Source: Mucilaginibacter sp. L196 (lineage in GTDB: Bacteria > Bacteroidota > Bacteroidia > Sphingobacteriales > Sphingobacteriaceae). From it: a stretch of DNA of 64,000 nucleotides. The notes beneath the pieces were generated by a model. It worked only from the letters and a program-made list of their open reading frames with translations. It searched no databases and was not told the origin of the DNA. This document shows, piece after piece, positions 1-9,394 of the stretch. Both the position numbers and the translations under genes were made by a program. Position 1 is the first letter of the stretch, and each line of letters opens with the position of its first letter. The stretch is from the NCBI RefSeq assembly GCF_009765905.1, contig NZ_LMUO01000019.1, positions 974,292 to 1,038,291 of the forward strand, written 5' to 3'.

Positions 1-1185
1 ACAAACGATAATTTACAGCAATTTGAAACTGTAATGAATAAGTTTGTTGCGGATGCTAATAAGGATCCGGCTATTACCAGTTCGTATACTTTTTATACAG
101 CGCACACACCGAATTATAATTTAACAGTCGATAGGGAAAAATGCGAAAAACTCGGAGTTAACATCAACGATGTCTTTACCGCCTTGCAGGCATTTATGGG
201 TAGTTTATATATTAATGACTTCACTACTTATGCCCGTACATTCCACGTAGTAGTTCAGGCTGATACAGCTTATCGTGGCATGATATCAGACGTTGATAAA
301 TATTATGTACGTAACCAGGCTGGTACAATGGTGCCATTAGGAACTTTAGTTAGTTATTCGCCAACAGTTGCAGCGCCATTAATATCGCACTTTAACATTT
401 TCCGTTCAGCCGAGATCGACGGTTCTAACAAGCCTGGATACAGCAGCACACAAGCGCTGGATGCTTTGCAAAAATTGGCAGCGAAAGATTTACCTACAGG
501 ATATGCGTACGAATTTTCAGGTTTGAGTTATGAGGAAATAAAAGCTGGTTCAACCACCATTTATATTTTCATGTTCTCAATCACGTTTGTATTTTTATTC
601 TTAGCTGCTTTGTATGAAAGCTGGTCTGTTCCGTTCTCGGTACTATTAGCGGTTCCTATCGGTGCTTTTGGGGCCATACTGGCATTGGTATGCGTACCTG
701 ACTTAACAGATAATGTATATGCGCAAATAGGTTTAATTACACTGATAGGTCTGGCTGCTAAAAACGCTATCCTGATCGTAGAGTTTGCCAAAGTGCGTGT
801 AGATAGGGGTGAGGAATTACTCAAATCAACATTGGACGCAGTTAGCTTACGTTTACGCCCTATTGTAATGACATCTTTAGCCTTTATATTAGGTGTGCTA
901 CCTTTGGTTTTGGCAACAGGTGCCGGTGCCGTAGGAAGACGAACCATAGGCTACACTGTATTAGGCGGGATGCTTGCGGCATCTACCATAGCCATATTTG
1001 TGGTTCCGGTACTGTATGTAATTATTACCAAGTTCTCTTATGGTAAGGAAAAACTAGAATACCTGAAGTCTCACCATAAAGAGTTAATGGAAAAAGCTAA
1101 GAAGGTTGAAGAGCAAAATATTGATCCTGAACTTGAATTTGAGATACAAAAATCTCGCGAACTGAATAAACCAGGTCAAGCATGA
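1..1185 (+). CDS. RND efflux transporter, HAE1 type (C-terminal part)
   Basis: This is the last third of an inner-membrane RND multidrug efflux pump; the reading frame is open from base 1, so the gene starts outside the window. What remains is part of the second periplasmic porter region (residues 1-180 of the fragment), then the last membrane helices, including the segment FVFLFLAALYESWSVPFSV and the GLITLIGLAAKNAILIVEFA helix typical of AcrB/MexB. It is closely similar to the complete pump that follows, for example in the shared LTVDR-KCEKLG segment and the almost identical tail VEEQNIDPELE. The stop codon overlaps the next start (ATGA at 1182-1185), so the two are translationally coupled. 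Membrane-fusion and outer-membrane partners would be expected upstream. Substrate is unknown. Confidence 0.93.
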   Translation, partial: TNDNLQQFETVMNKFVADANKDPAITSSYTFYTAHTPNYNLTVDREKCEKLGVNINDVFTALQAFMGSLYINDFTTYARTFHVVVQADTAYRGMISDVDKYYVRNQAGTMVPLGTLVSYSPTVAAPLISHFNIFRSAEIDGSNKPGYSSTQALDALQKLAAKDLPTGYAYEFSGLSYEEIKAGSTTIYIFMFSITFVFLFLAALYESWSVPFSVLLAVPIGAFGAILALVCVPDLTDNVYAQIGLITLIGLAAKNAILIVEFAKVRVDRGEELLKSTLDAVSLRLRPIVMTSLAFILGVLPLVLATGAGAVGRRTIGYTVLGGMLAASTIAIFVVPVLYVIITKFSYGKEKLEYLKSHHKELMEKAKKVEEQNIDPELEFEIQKSRELNKPGQA

Positions 1186-4100
1186 TCGCTAACACATTTA
1201 TAAAAAGGCCTGTAACTGCTATTGTTATCTCCCTGGTTTTAATGATTTCCGGGTTGATATGTCTTTTTAATTTGGCAGTCGATCAGTATCCTAATATATC
1301 TCCGCCAAGTGTTTCGGTATCAGGTTCGTATACCGGTGCCGATGCGGAAACTGTTGAGCAAACAGTAGCTACGCCGATAGAGGAACAGGTAAACGGCACA
1401 CCGGGTATGGAGTACATGCAAAGCACCAATACCAATAGTGGCGGTATGAGCATAAGGGTTACCTTTAACATTGGTACCAATGTACAGATAGCCGCCTTAA
1501 ACGTTCAAAATCGCGTGGGTATTGCAAGTCCTGCACTACCGGCAGTAGTAAGTAAATTAGGGTTAACTGTACGTGCAAGTAACCCGGATATGCTAATGCT
1601 GGTTGGGATATTTTCACCAAATGGAATGCACAATATTACATTTTTGGATAATTATACCAACACATTTATTTTAGATGCAATATTACGTGTACCCGGCGTA
1701 GGTGATGTAACCGCGCGTGCCGATCAGTTTAGTATGCGTATCTGGATGAATCCGGATAAAATGGCATCTTATAATATCACAACCGGCGATGTTGATTCGG
1801 CCTTAACTGCCCAAAATGTTTATGTAGCAGCCGGTGCAGTAGGCTCCCCGCCGCAACGTAGTTCACAATCTTTTGAAACAGGTATTTTGGTGAACGGTAT
1901 GCTCAACAAAGCCTCTGATTACCAAAAGATAGTTGTTAAAACAAACCCTACCACAGGGGCAATGGTTTATTTAAAAGATATAGCCAGAGTAGAATTAGGC
2001 AAATTTACCTTTGCCAGTAACTCATTTGTTGATGGTAAGCGTGCGTCAATACTTCAAATATTCCAGTCGCCGGGCAGCAATGCATTACAAACCGCCGATA
2101 ATGTTTATAAAGAGCTTGCCTTGCTGAAAAAAACATTTCCGGCTGATGTTGACTATAGTGTACCATTTGAATCAATTACTATCATCAAAGTATCCATGGA
2201 TGAAGTGGTTGGCACGCTTCTAAAAGCCTTGGGCCTAGTTGCGATAGTGGTATTACTATTCCTTCAAAACTGGAGATCTACCATCATCCCTATAGTAGCC
2301 ATCCCGGTATCCATACTATCTACGTTCATCTTTTTTATACCACTCGGGTTTACCATCAATACCTTAACCATGTTCGGTTTTGTACTGGCAATAGGTATAG
2401 TCGTGGATGATGCTATTATCGTGGTGGAAGCCGTCCAGCATTATATTGATGAGCAGCATATGTCGCCTAAGGAAGCTACCTACCAGGCTATGAAGGAGAT
2501 ATCAGCTCCGGTAATAGCTATCGCTCTTATCCTGGCATCTGTATTCGTCCCGGTAGGTTTTATACCCGGTATAGTAGGGCGGCTGTATCAGCAGTTCGCT
2601 ATAACCATTGCAATATCGGTTATCATATCTGCATTTGTAGCGCTATCTTTAACACCGGCACTTTGTACATTATTATTACGTCCATCACACCACGAGGTTA
2701 AAAGCAAAAATTTACTCGTAAGGTGGACCGAGAAATTCTTCGAGTTTTTCAATAATACTTTCGAAAGAATAACTGCTAGGTATGTTAATGGGGTGAGAAG
2801 GTGCATTAAATACTCATGGGTTGTAATACTGGTGCTTGCCTGTATTTGTGTGGGCACGATATACCTGTTTAAATTAAAACCATCGGGTTTTGTACCATCG
2901 GAAGATGGTGGAAGGTTGTACATTACTTACCAGTTGCCCGATGCTTCCTCAACTTCGCAATCTGTCCAGGTGATGGAAAAGCTAATGAAGATAGTAACAA
3001 GCACTCCCGGGATACTGCATTATGCCGCTTCTTCCGGTTTTAACATACTTAACGGTGGTGCTACTTCCAATAGTGGTTCTATGTTCCTGATGCTTAAACC
3101 ATGGGATGAACGTACAACACCAGGTACTATGTTCCCGGGGATAATGAAAGTGCTTACAACCAGATTTGCCAAGGCCGGTATAAAAAATGCCAGTGTTGTG
3201 GTGATACAGCCGCCGCCAATAAGGGGTATCGGTATCGCAGCTGGTTTCAGCATGCAAATTGAGCAGGGAAATTCGACTGATAATATACATCAGTTTGAAG
3301 CGGCAGTACATAAGTTTGTAGCGGCAGCTCAAAAAAAACCTGCTACATCAACGGCATTCAGTTATTTTTCAGCACATACACCAAGTTACGATCTAACCGT
3401 CGACAGAGCTAAGTGCGAGAAGTTGGGTATAAATATCTCAGACGTATTTTCAACAATGCAAGCGTATATGGGTAGTTTGTTTGTAAACAACTTTACGCTA
3501 TACAATAGAACATATCATGTTGTTATACAGGCAGATACACAGTATCGTGCATTGATATCAAACATGGATAAATACTATGTGCGTAATTCGGTAGGTAACA
3601 TGACACCTTTAAGCAGCGTTATTAGTTACAAGCCTACTATAGCTGCACCGCTGATCAGTCACTTTAATATCTTCCGTTCAGCTGAAGTTGATGGATCGAT
3701 ACCTGATGGATATAGTAGCGGACAGTCGTTGGATGAATTAACACATCTTGCGGAGACTGTATTGCCACGTGGTTATACCTTTGAGTTTTCGGGCTTAAGC
3801 TATGAAGAAATAAAAGCAGGATCGCTCACGGTTTATATTTTCATGTTTTCCATTGTGTTCGTGTTCTTATTCCTGGCTGCGTTATATGAAAGTTGGTCAG
3901 TACCATTCTCGGTAATGCTTGCGGTACCGGTTAGTGCTTTTGGTGCAATAGTTTTCTTAACGCTATGGCCGCTCGTTACACAAAATCAGCTTACAAACAA
4001 TGTGTATGCCCAAATTGGTTTGATCACACTTATCGGTTTATCCGCTAAAAATGCCATCTTAATTGTAGAGTTTGCCAAAATACGCGTGGATCAGGGTATA

Positions 4101-4505
4101 GAATTACTGGAGGCGACATTGGAGGCGGTCCGCTTACGTTTAAGGCCGATAATAATGACCTCAATGGCCTTTATACTTGGCGTATTACCATTGGCGCTGG
4201 CAACAGGAGCGGGTGGCGCATCAAGAAACACTATTGGGGTAACGGTTTTGGGCGGGATGGTAGCTTCTTCAACCATTTCAATATTTGTTGTTCCGGTATT
4301 GTTTGTCTTGTTTACACGTTTCTCCTATGGTAAAAAACAATTGGAATGGTTACAAGCAAACCATGAATTGCTATTGGAAAAAGCTAAAAAAGTAGAGGAA
4401 CAAAATATTGATCCGGAGTTGGAATACGAAATAGCTGAATCGCGTGAGCAAAATAAATTAGAAAGAGAGAAAAAAGGATTACATATTGGTAAAAAGAAAG
4501 AGTAG
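1182..4505 (+). CDS. RND efflux transporter, HAE1 type (complete)
   Basis: Complete 1107-residue proton-driven RND efflux pump, close to the usual 1030-1060 residues plus a charged cytoplasmic tail of about 60. The N-terminus MIANTFIKRPVTAIVISLVL is the typical first helix, followed by the DQYPNISPPSVSVSGSYTGA porter start, the central helix block with GIVVDDAIIVVEAV (residues about 405-420; paired aspartates of the proton relay), a second periplasmic half, and the closing helix set with GLITLIGLSAKNAILIVEFA. It overlaps the preceding paralogue by four bases. Two RND subunits in a row suggest either a tandem duplication or a heteromeric pump like MdtBC; the sequence alone does not decide. Exported substrate unknown. 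Confidence 0.95.
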   Translation: MIANTFIKRPVTAIVISLVLMISGLICLFNLAVDQYPNISPPSVSVSGSYTGADAETVEQTVATPIEEQVNGTPGMEYMQSTNTNSGGMSIRVTFNIGTNVQIAALNVQNRVGIASPALPAVVSKLGLTVRASNPDMLMLVGIFSPNGMHNITFLDNYTNTFILDAILRVPGVGDVTARADQFSMRIWMNPDKMASYNITTGDVDSALTAQNVYVAAGAVGSPPQRSSQSFETGILVNGMLNKASDYQKIVVKTNPTTGAMVYLKDIARVELGKFTFASNSFVDGKRASILQIFQSPGSNALQTADNVYKELALLKKTFPADVDYSVPFESITIIKVSMDEVVGTLLKALGLVAIVVLLFLQNWRSTIIPIVAIPVSILSTFIFFIPLGFTINTLTMFGFVLAIGIVVDDAIIVVEAVQHYIDEQHMSPKEATYQAMKEISAPVIAIALILASVFVPVGFIPGIVGRLYQQFAITIAISVIISAFVALSLTPALCTLLLRPSHHEVKSKNLLVRWTEKFFEFFNNTFERITARYVNGVRRCIKYSWVVILVLACICVGTIYLFKLKPSGFVPSEDGGRLYITYQLPDASSTSQSVQVMEKLMKIVTSTPGILHYAASSGFNILNGGATSNSGSMFLMLKPWDERTTPGTMFPGIMKVLTTRFAKAGIKNASVVVIQPPPIRGIGIAAGFSMQIEQGNSTDNIHQFEAAVHKFVAAAQKKPATSTAFSYFSAHTPSYDLTVDRAKCEKLGINISDVFSTMQAYMGSLFVNNFTLYNRTYHVVIQADTQYRALISNMDKYYVRNSVGNMTPLSSVISYKPTIAAPLISHFNIFRSAEVDGSIPDGYSSGQSLDELTHLAETVLPRGYTFEFSGLSYEEIKAGSLTVYIFMFSIVFVFLFLAALYESWSVPFSVMLAVPVSAFGAIVFLTLWPLVTQNQLTNNVYAQIGLITLIGLSAKNAILIVEFAKIRVDQGIELLEATLEAVRLRLRPIIMTSMAFILGVLPLALATGAGGASRNTIGVTVLGGMVASSTISIFVVPVLFVLFTRFSYGKKQLEWLQANHELLLEKAKKVEEQNIDPELEYEIAESREQNKLEREKKGLHIGKKKE

Positions 4506-4575
4506 CAAGCATAAGCCTTGAATAATTAACAGTTATCAAATTATATAGGGTTAAATATTCTGCCTACATTTATAT

Positions 4576-5235
4576 ATGATAGATGGAAAAAGCAAAAAGA
4601 TATTTTTGGGCATAATTGCTTTAACAGGTGTAATTGCAATCATATTACAATTATATGCAACCATTATAAACAGGGTAATACCCATTGGGGCAACGCTGAT
4701 TAAATACTTTAGCTTCTTTACCATCCAAACCAATATTTTAGTTACTGCTTGCGTAATATTTGCACTATTTAACCTTAAATCTTCGTGGGGGAGGTTTTTT
4801 TCTCGTATTTCAGTCGTTTCCGCTTTAACCGTTTATATTATTATAGTAAGCTTAATTTATAATCTTATATTAAGGCAGATCTGGAATCCGCAAGGTTTAC
4901 AAAAATTTGGTGATGAGCTTTTGCATGTGGTAATGCCGGCTCTTTTCATCCTGTATTGGATATTTTGCACATCTAAACTAAATTTAAAATGGAATGTAGG
5001 TTTATGGCTAGTATATCCATTAATTTATGCCGTATATGTGATTATTCGTGGTACATTAACCGGGGATTATTCATATCCCTTTATGGATGCAGGCAGTTTA
5101 GGGTATGCTAAGGTGTTTTTAAATATCGGAGGTTTGGTGATAGTTTTCCTGGGCTTTTCATTATTATTGGTCGCACTCGGAAAACTTCTAGCGAAAACAG
5201 AAAACAATAGGGTTAACTCGCCATTATTAAAGTAG
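4576..5235 (+). CDS. Pr6Pr-type integral membrane protein
   Basis: A 219-residue protein with about six hydrophobic helices, fitting the Pr6Pr family (six-helix membrane proteins related to the FAR-17a/AIG1 fold). Family-like features are the FTIQTNILV segment around residue 50, the HVVMPALFILYWIF helix around residue 115, and the YPLIYAVYVIIRG...YPF stretch at about 145-170. The biochemical role of bacterial members is not known. It lies 70 bases downstream of the RND pair on the same strand but shows no functional link to it. The start chosen is the first ATG of the frame. Confidence 0.8.
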   Translation: MIDGKSKKIFLGIIALTGVIAIILQLYATIINRVIPIGATLIKYFSFFTIQTNILVTACVIFALFNLKSSWGRFFSRISVVSALTVYIIIVSLIYNLILRQIWNPQGLQKFGDELLHVVMPALFILYWIFCTSKLNLKWNVGLWLVYPLIYAVYVIIRGTLTGDYSYPFMDAGSLGYAKVFLNIGGLVIVFLGFSLLLVALGKLLAKTENNRVNSPLLK

Positions 5236-5344
5236 ATTGTTATATTCTTTAAATCTTATCTAACAAACCAGCATTCCAGCGTCATATTTTATAGCTATTA
5301 TTGTATAAAGGCGAATAAGGCCTAATTTTATACCATTATAAAAT

Positions 5345-6508
5345 ATGGAAAGCCAAATTCAACAATCTTTACCGCAACCTACTTATAAAGCAGCTATTAG
5401 TGCTTCTGCTGGCATTGAAGCACATTTTGAACATCAGCAGCAACAAGCCCAATTACGTGGCGAAGAAAACCTTGCCCCAAAACCGGATAAACAAGTAATA
5501 GCGTCCATCATAGATACTGCTTTTTGGGCAAGCTTGCGGAAAGAGGAGGGGCGCTCGCCAAAAATATCGCTGGCCTTTCTTCCTCCTGAGAGTACAAGCC
5601 AACCACTCATATTTGAATATCCACTTGCTTTAACTGCCGACATTCTAACAAAACTTGCTCCCGCCGTTGAACGTCCAGGCATCCACCTCGGCGTATGGCA
5701 GCATGATAATGAATTATATATATGGGGTACTACACAAATTATCCCCGGTTTTTGCTTTGTGCTGGAAGTTGTTGAACCGGGTTTGCTGGTTGTTAAGCAC
5801 CGCCGGGTTGATGGTTTTGGTAAATATGTTAACGTAGCTGTATTAAAAGGCGATGAAGTTAAAATTGTTGATGAAGATAGCATCAACATGCCTGATTGCC
5901 CGGGTATGCTGAATTCATTACTTGGTTTTACTAATACCTTTACGCATAATAATGCTGTAAACCTTCATGTACAGCTTGCGGTATCCATGCGGGCACATGG
6001 GCACGGAGGTACATTGTTGATCGTCCCATCCGATCATGAAGGCTGGCGCAAATCAATCATTCATCCAATGTCATACCCGGTTTCTCCGGCTTTTAATACT
6101 TTGTCTGTTCTGATGGAACAAAAAGTAAGTGAGAAGGATTTATCAGCCTGGCAGGAAAAGCTAAACGATGAAATTGAATTGATAGGAGGCCTTACCGCGG
6201 TAGATGGCGCAACAATTATTAACGATAAGCATGAATTGCTGGCCTTTGGTGCAAAGATCTCCCGTTCGCCCGGACATGAAACAGTTAGGCAGATAATGGT
6301 TACCGAACCCATCATTAATACACCCGCTGTAATTATACCACCCTCAAGCGATGGCGGTACACGTCATTTCTCAGCGGCCCAGTTTGTGTATGATCAGCAT
6401 GATGCATTTGCTCTGGTGGCATCCCAGGATGGTCGTTTTACTATTTTCTCCTGGTCGCCCTGCGATCAGATTGTGTTAGCACACCGTGTTGATACGTTAT
6501 TAATATAA
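5345..6508 (+). CDS. DACNV-type putative sensor protein with divergent diadenylate cyclase (DisA_N) domain
   Basis: A 387-residue soluble protein without signal peptide or membrane helix. The C-terminal third has the two signature motifs of the DisA_N/DAC fold: a DGA motif at residues 287-289 followed by a LAFGAKI strand, and GTRH at residues 338-341 followed by an SDALVVV-like segment (HDAFALVASQDGRFTIF). In active cyclases the second motif is RHR; here it is RHF (R340, H341, F342). The N-terminal two thirds would be the sensor region that comparative work has named DACNV; that assignment is from memory of the family. Expected role is binding or making a nucleotide second messenger, but activity is uncertain. 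It stands alone, followed by a terminator hairpin. Confidence 0.72.
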   Translation: MESQIQQSLPQPTYKAAISASAGIEAHFEHQQQQAQLRGEENLAPKPDKQVIASIIDTAFWASLRKEEGRSPKISLAFLPPESTSQPLIFEYPLALTADILTKLAPAVERPGIHLGVWQHDNELYIWGTTQIIPGFCFVLEVVEPGLLVVKHRRVDGFGKYVNVAVLKGDEVKIVDEDSINMPDCPGMLNSLLGFTNTFTHNNAVNLHVQLAVSMRAHGHGGTLLIVPSDHEGWRKSIIHPMSYPVSPAFNTLSVLMEQKVSEKDLSAWQEKLNDEIELIGGLTAVDGATIINDKHELLAFGAKISRSPGHETVRQIMVTEPIINTPAVIIPPSSDGGTRHFSAAQFVYDQHDAFALVASQDGRFTIFSWSPCDQIVLAHRVDTLLI

Positions 6509-6543
6509 AGTTTAATAAGAAGTGCATTTATAAGGACAATATC

Positions 6544-6573
6544 TAAGTGCTGACAAACTACTGTCAGCACTTA
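6544..6573 (+). terminator. Hairpin terminator after the DAC-like gene
   Basis: Perfect 12-bp stem (TAAGTGCTGACA / TGTCAGCACTTA) with the six-base loop AACTAC, 35 bases after the stop codon, followed by a weak T-rich run. Probably ends the preceding transcript. Confidence 0.7.
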
Positions 6574-6589
6574 TCTCATTTTATGTGTT

Positions 6590-6597
6590 TAAATTTG
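6590..6597 (+). promoter_or_regulatory. Candidate -7 box for the GH9 gene
   Basis: TAAATTTG matches the Bacteroidota -7 consensus TAnnTTTG and lies 20 bases before the ATG at 6617, just beyond the preceding terminator. The -33 element is not convincing. Confidence 0.5.
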
Positions 6598-6616
6598 GGG
6601 GTATTAAACCAATTAT

Positions 6617-8398
6617 ATGTCAAAAGTTAAGTCTATCAAATTATTGTTTGTTTTATGCGGATGCCTGCTATCATTCGTCACCAACGCAAAACCAATAATT
6701 TATATTAACCAGGTTGCTTTTAACAGCGATGCACCTAAAGTTGCATTAATTGGTTACGATGAAAGTTTTACAGATAACCCAGGTTTTGCCTTAGTATCAG
6801 TAAATACTCACAAAATAGTTTTTACAGGTAAACTTGGCTGCGAGATGCAAATAACCGAATGGGCTCCCGGCAAGCATTTTTACAAAGCTGATTTTAGCGC
6901 CTTTACACAAGCCGGTAAATATCGTTTATCCGTAACCCTATCAGGTAAAACATATACTTCAGATGCATTTAATATCGGCGTTAATGAGTTAGCTAAACTC
7001 ACTATCCCATCAGTAATACATTATTATCACAAACAACGGGCAAATACACCTGCTGAACTTGCTGCCGATTCAAAAATGAAACTTTTTGGTAGCGATAAAA
7101 CAGTTGACGTTCATGGTGGATGGTGCGATGCCTCCGGCGATGTAAGTAAATATTTTTCACATCTGGCATATGCCAATTTTATGTCGCCGCAGCAAACGCC
7201 GTTGGTTACATGGTCAATGATCAGCGCTGACGAGGCTATCCCCGGTTTATTAACGAAACTGGGCGTAAAAGATTCATTAGAAAATGAAGCCTTATGGGGT
7301 GCTGATTATATGATGCGTTCGCTGTCAGATAGCGACTATTTCTATATGACGGTGTTTAGTTATTTTAATAAAAACCCTGATGCACGAAGAATAGTAGGTT
7401 TACACGCCAACAGCGTAACGACCAATGAGTACCAATGCGCTTTCCGCGAGGGTGGTGGCATGGCAATAGCTGCATTGGCCCGTATTTCCCGCTGGAAAAA
7501 GCATGGCGACTTTACCTCAAAACAATATTTGGATGGTGCCGAACGTGCTTTCGCGCATTTACTAATCTACAACACAAAATACGACGATAATCATAAAGAA
7601 AATATAATTGATGATTACTGCGCGCTGATGGCTTCTACTGAGCTTTGGATAGCTACGAATAAAAGTATTTACAAAACTGAAGCGCGTAAAAGAGCGCATC
7701 ATCTGGCAATGCGTTTATCAAAGGCTGGCTATTTTATTGCTGATGATGGTATCCGCCCATACTGGCATGCCTCTGATGCTGGCTTGCCTATTATCGCTCT
7801 CGCCAGGTATCTGACAATAGAGAAAGATCCTGTCTATCGGTCAAGTGCATTGCAAACTATTAAATCAGCCTTGGATTATGAACTAAAGGTAACTAATGAT
7901 ATAAGCAACCCATTTGGCTACGCAAGGCAAACGTTTAGGTATAAGGACAGCATTAAAAACGGGTTCTTCATACCGCATGATAATGAAACCGGCTGGTGGT
8001 GGCAAGGCGAAAATGCCCGGTTAAGCTCGTTGGCTACTGCTGCAATAATTGGTTCAAGATTGGTTTATAATTCTCCAAATCAAATCAAACCAAGAAAGGC
8101 CTTAATGGCGTTTGCTTATAACCAGATCAATTGGATTTTGGGTGATAACCCTTATGAGGTATGCTTTATGTATAAGTTCGGCAAAAATAATGTGCCTTAC
8201 ATGCATTCAAATTTTGGGCATGGGTCTGAACGTGGCGGGATATCCAATGGCATCACTGGCAAAGAAGGTAATGGCGATGGTAGCGGGATAGACTATAAAA
8301 CCGAAGATGCCGGCAACGAATGGCGCTGGACTGAACAATGGATTCCGCACGCAGCATGGTATCTGCAAGCTATGGCAGCCATGGTTGATGAAAAGTAA
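6617..8398 (+). CDS. Glycoside hydrolase family 9, secreted
   Basis: 593 residues: signal peptide (about 1-24, ending VTNA), an N-terminal Ig-like cellulase domain (INQVAFNSDAPKVALIGYDE, residues about 30-120), then the GH9 (alpha/alpha)6 barrel. The aspartate-rich motif is GGWCDASGDVSKY at 167-179, the variant with one extra residue compared with GGWYDAGDYGKY. The C-terminal TEQWIPHAAWYLQAMA block aligns with the catalytic acid region, giving E573 as the likely acid; NWILGDNPYEVCFM is also typical. GH9 enzymes cut beta-1,4-glucans or related beta-glycosides by inversion. It has its own promoter and is not adjacent to SusC/D, so its substrate cannot be inferred from neighbours. Confidence 0.88.
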   Translation: MSKVKSIKLLFVLCGCLLSFVTNAKPIIYINQVAFNSDAPKVALIGYDESFTDNPGFALVSVNTHKIVFTGKLGCEMQITEWAPGKHFYKADFSAFTQAGKYRLSVTLSGKTYTSDAFNIGVNELAKLTIPSVIHYYHKQRANTPAELAADSKMKLFGSDKTVDVHGGWCDASGDVSKYFSHLAYANFMSPQQTPLVTWSMISADEAIPGLLTKLGVKDSLENEALWGADYMMRSLSDSDYFYMTVFSYFNKNPDARRIVGLHANSVTTNEYQCAFREGGGMAIAALARISRWKKHGDFTSKQYLDGAERAFAHLLIYNTKYDDNHKENIIDDYCALMASTELWIATNKSIYKTEARKRAHHLAMRLSKAGYFIADDGIRPYWHASDAGLPIIALARYLTIEKDPVYRSSALQTIKSALDYELKVTNDISNPFGYARQTFRYKDSIKNGFFIPHDNETGWWWQGENARLSSLATAAIIGSRLVYNSPNQIKPRKALMAFAYNQINWILGDNPYEVCFMYKFGKNNVPYMHSNFGHGSERGGISNGITGKEGNGDGSGIDYKTEDAGNEWRWTEQWIPHAAWYLQAMAAMVDEK

Positions 8399-8464
8399 TA
8401 TCTCATGAGCTTTTTACCAAAGCAAATTGAGCTTTTTAACAAACCTTAGCTTTATAACATAACC

Positions 8465-8472
8465 TACCTTTG
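8465..8472 (+). promoter_or_regulatory. Candidate -7 box for the SDR/AraC operon
   Basis: TACCTTTG fits TAnnTTTG and lies 20 bases before the SDR start codon at 8492. Confidence 0.5.
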
Positions 8473-8491
8473 TTTTAAATAAATAAAGGAT

Positions 8492-9382
8492 ATGGAAAAG
8501 ATTTGGTTTATAACAGGCAGTTCCCGCGGATTGGGACGCAGCCTTACAGAAGCAGTATTAGCTAACGGCGATAAAGTTGCAGCAACAGCCCGCAACCCCG
8601 AAGTATTAAATGATCTGATTGAAAAATATAAAGACCAGGTATACCCAATTAAACTTGATGTTACCAATTATACTGAAGTTAAAAAGGCAGTAGCAGATGC
8701 TGTAAAGCATTTTGGTAGGATTGATGTATTGGTAAACAATGCCGGTTTCGGTATTATTGGGGCTGCAGAGGCTTTTACAGAGGAACAGGTACGCAGCCAG
8801 CTAGAAACCAATTTATATGCGCCAATTGAAATTACACGCGCGGTATTGCCTTACATGCGTAAACAACGCTCAGGGCATATTTTGCAGATAAGTTCAGTAG
8901 GCGGACGGGTTGGTAATGCCGGATTAACCATGTACCAGGCCGCTAAATTTGGTTTGGGCGGTTTTAGCGAGGCGTTAGCGAAGGAAGTTAGCTCATTAGG
9001 TATACGTGTAACCTGTGTTGAGCCCGGTGGTTTTCGTACGGATTGGGCCGGAGCATCCATGAGCTATGCGCCTAAAGTTGAAGGATACGAAGAAACAGTA
9101 GATAAGCGCTATGATTTTTTCAAAAGCGGGCAATTTGTTCCGATGGGTGATCCTGATAAAGCCGCTAAAGCAATGATCGATTTAATTGATAGCGCAGAAC
9201 CTCCTGTACATTTGGTTTTAGGTAGCGAAGCGATAAACATATTAAAAATGGCTGATGAGCAACGAAAAGAGGAAATGGAGAAATGGCTGCCGGTAAGTTT
9301 ATCTACCGACCATGATGAAGCACCCAATTTCCTGGATACGGAAGCCGGAAAGACCATTATGAATATTAAAGGCAATAAATAA
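8492..9382 (+). CDS. SDR family oxidoreductase
   Basis: A 296-residue classical short-chain dehydrogenase/reductase of cytoplasmic type. The Rossmann glycine motif is TGSSRGLGRS near the N-terminus, followed by VNNAGFG, the catalytic serine in QISSVGG and the catalytic YQAAK. The length, with a long C-terminal extension after PGGFRTDW, resembles SDRs annotated as oxidoreductases of unknown substrate. It is followed after 12 bases by an AraC regulator, so the pair probably forms one transcript. The substrate is unknown. Confidence 0.9.
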   Translation: MEKIWFITGSSRGLGRSLTEAVLANGDKVAATARNPEVLNDLIEKYKDQVYPIKLDVTNYTEVKKAVADAVKHFGRIDVLVNNAGFGIIGAAEAFTEEQVRSQLETNLYAPIEITRAVLPYMRKQRSGHILQISSVGGRVGNAGLTMYQAAKFGLGGFSEALAKEVSSLGIRVTCVEPGGFRTDWAGASMSYAPKVEGYEETVDKRYDFFKSGQFVPMGDPDKAAKAMIDLIDSAEPPVHLVLGSEAINILKMADEQRKEEMEKWLPVSLSTDHDEAPNFLDTEAGKTIMNIKGNK

Positions 9383-9394
9383 TTAAATTTGATT

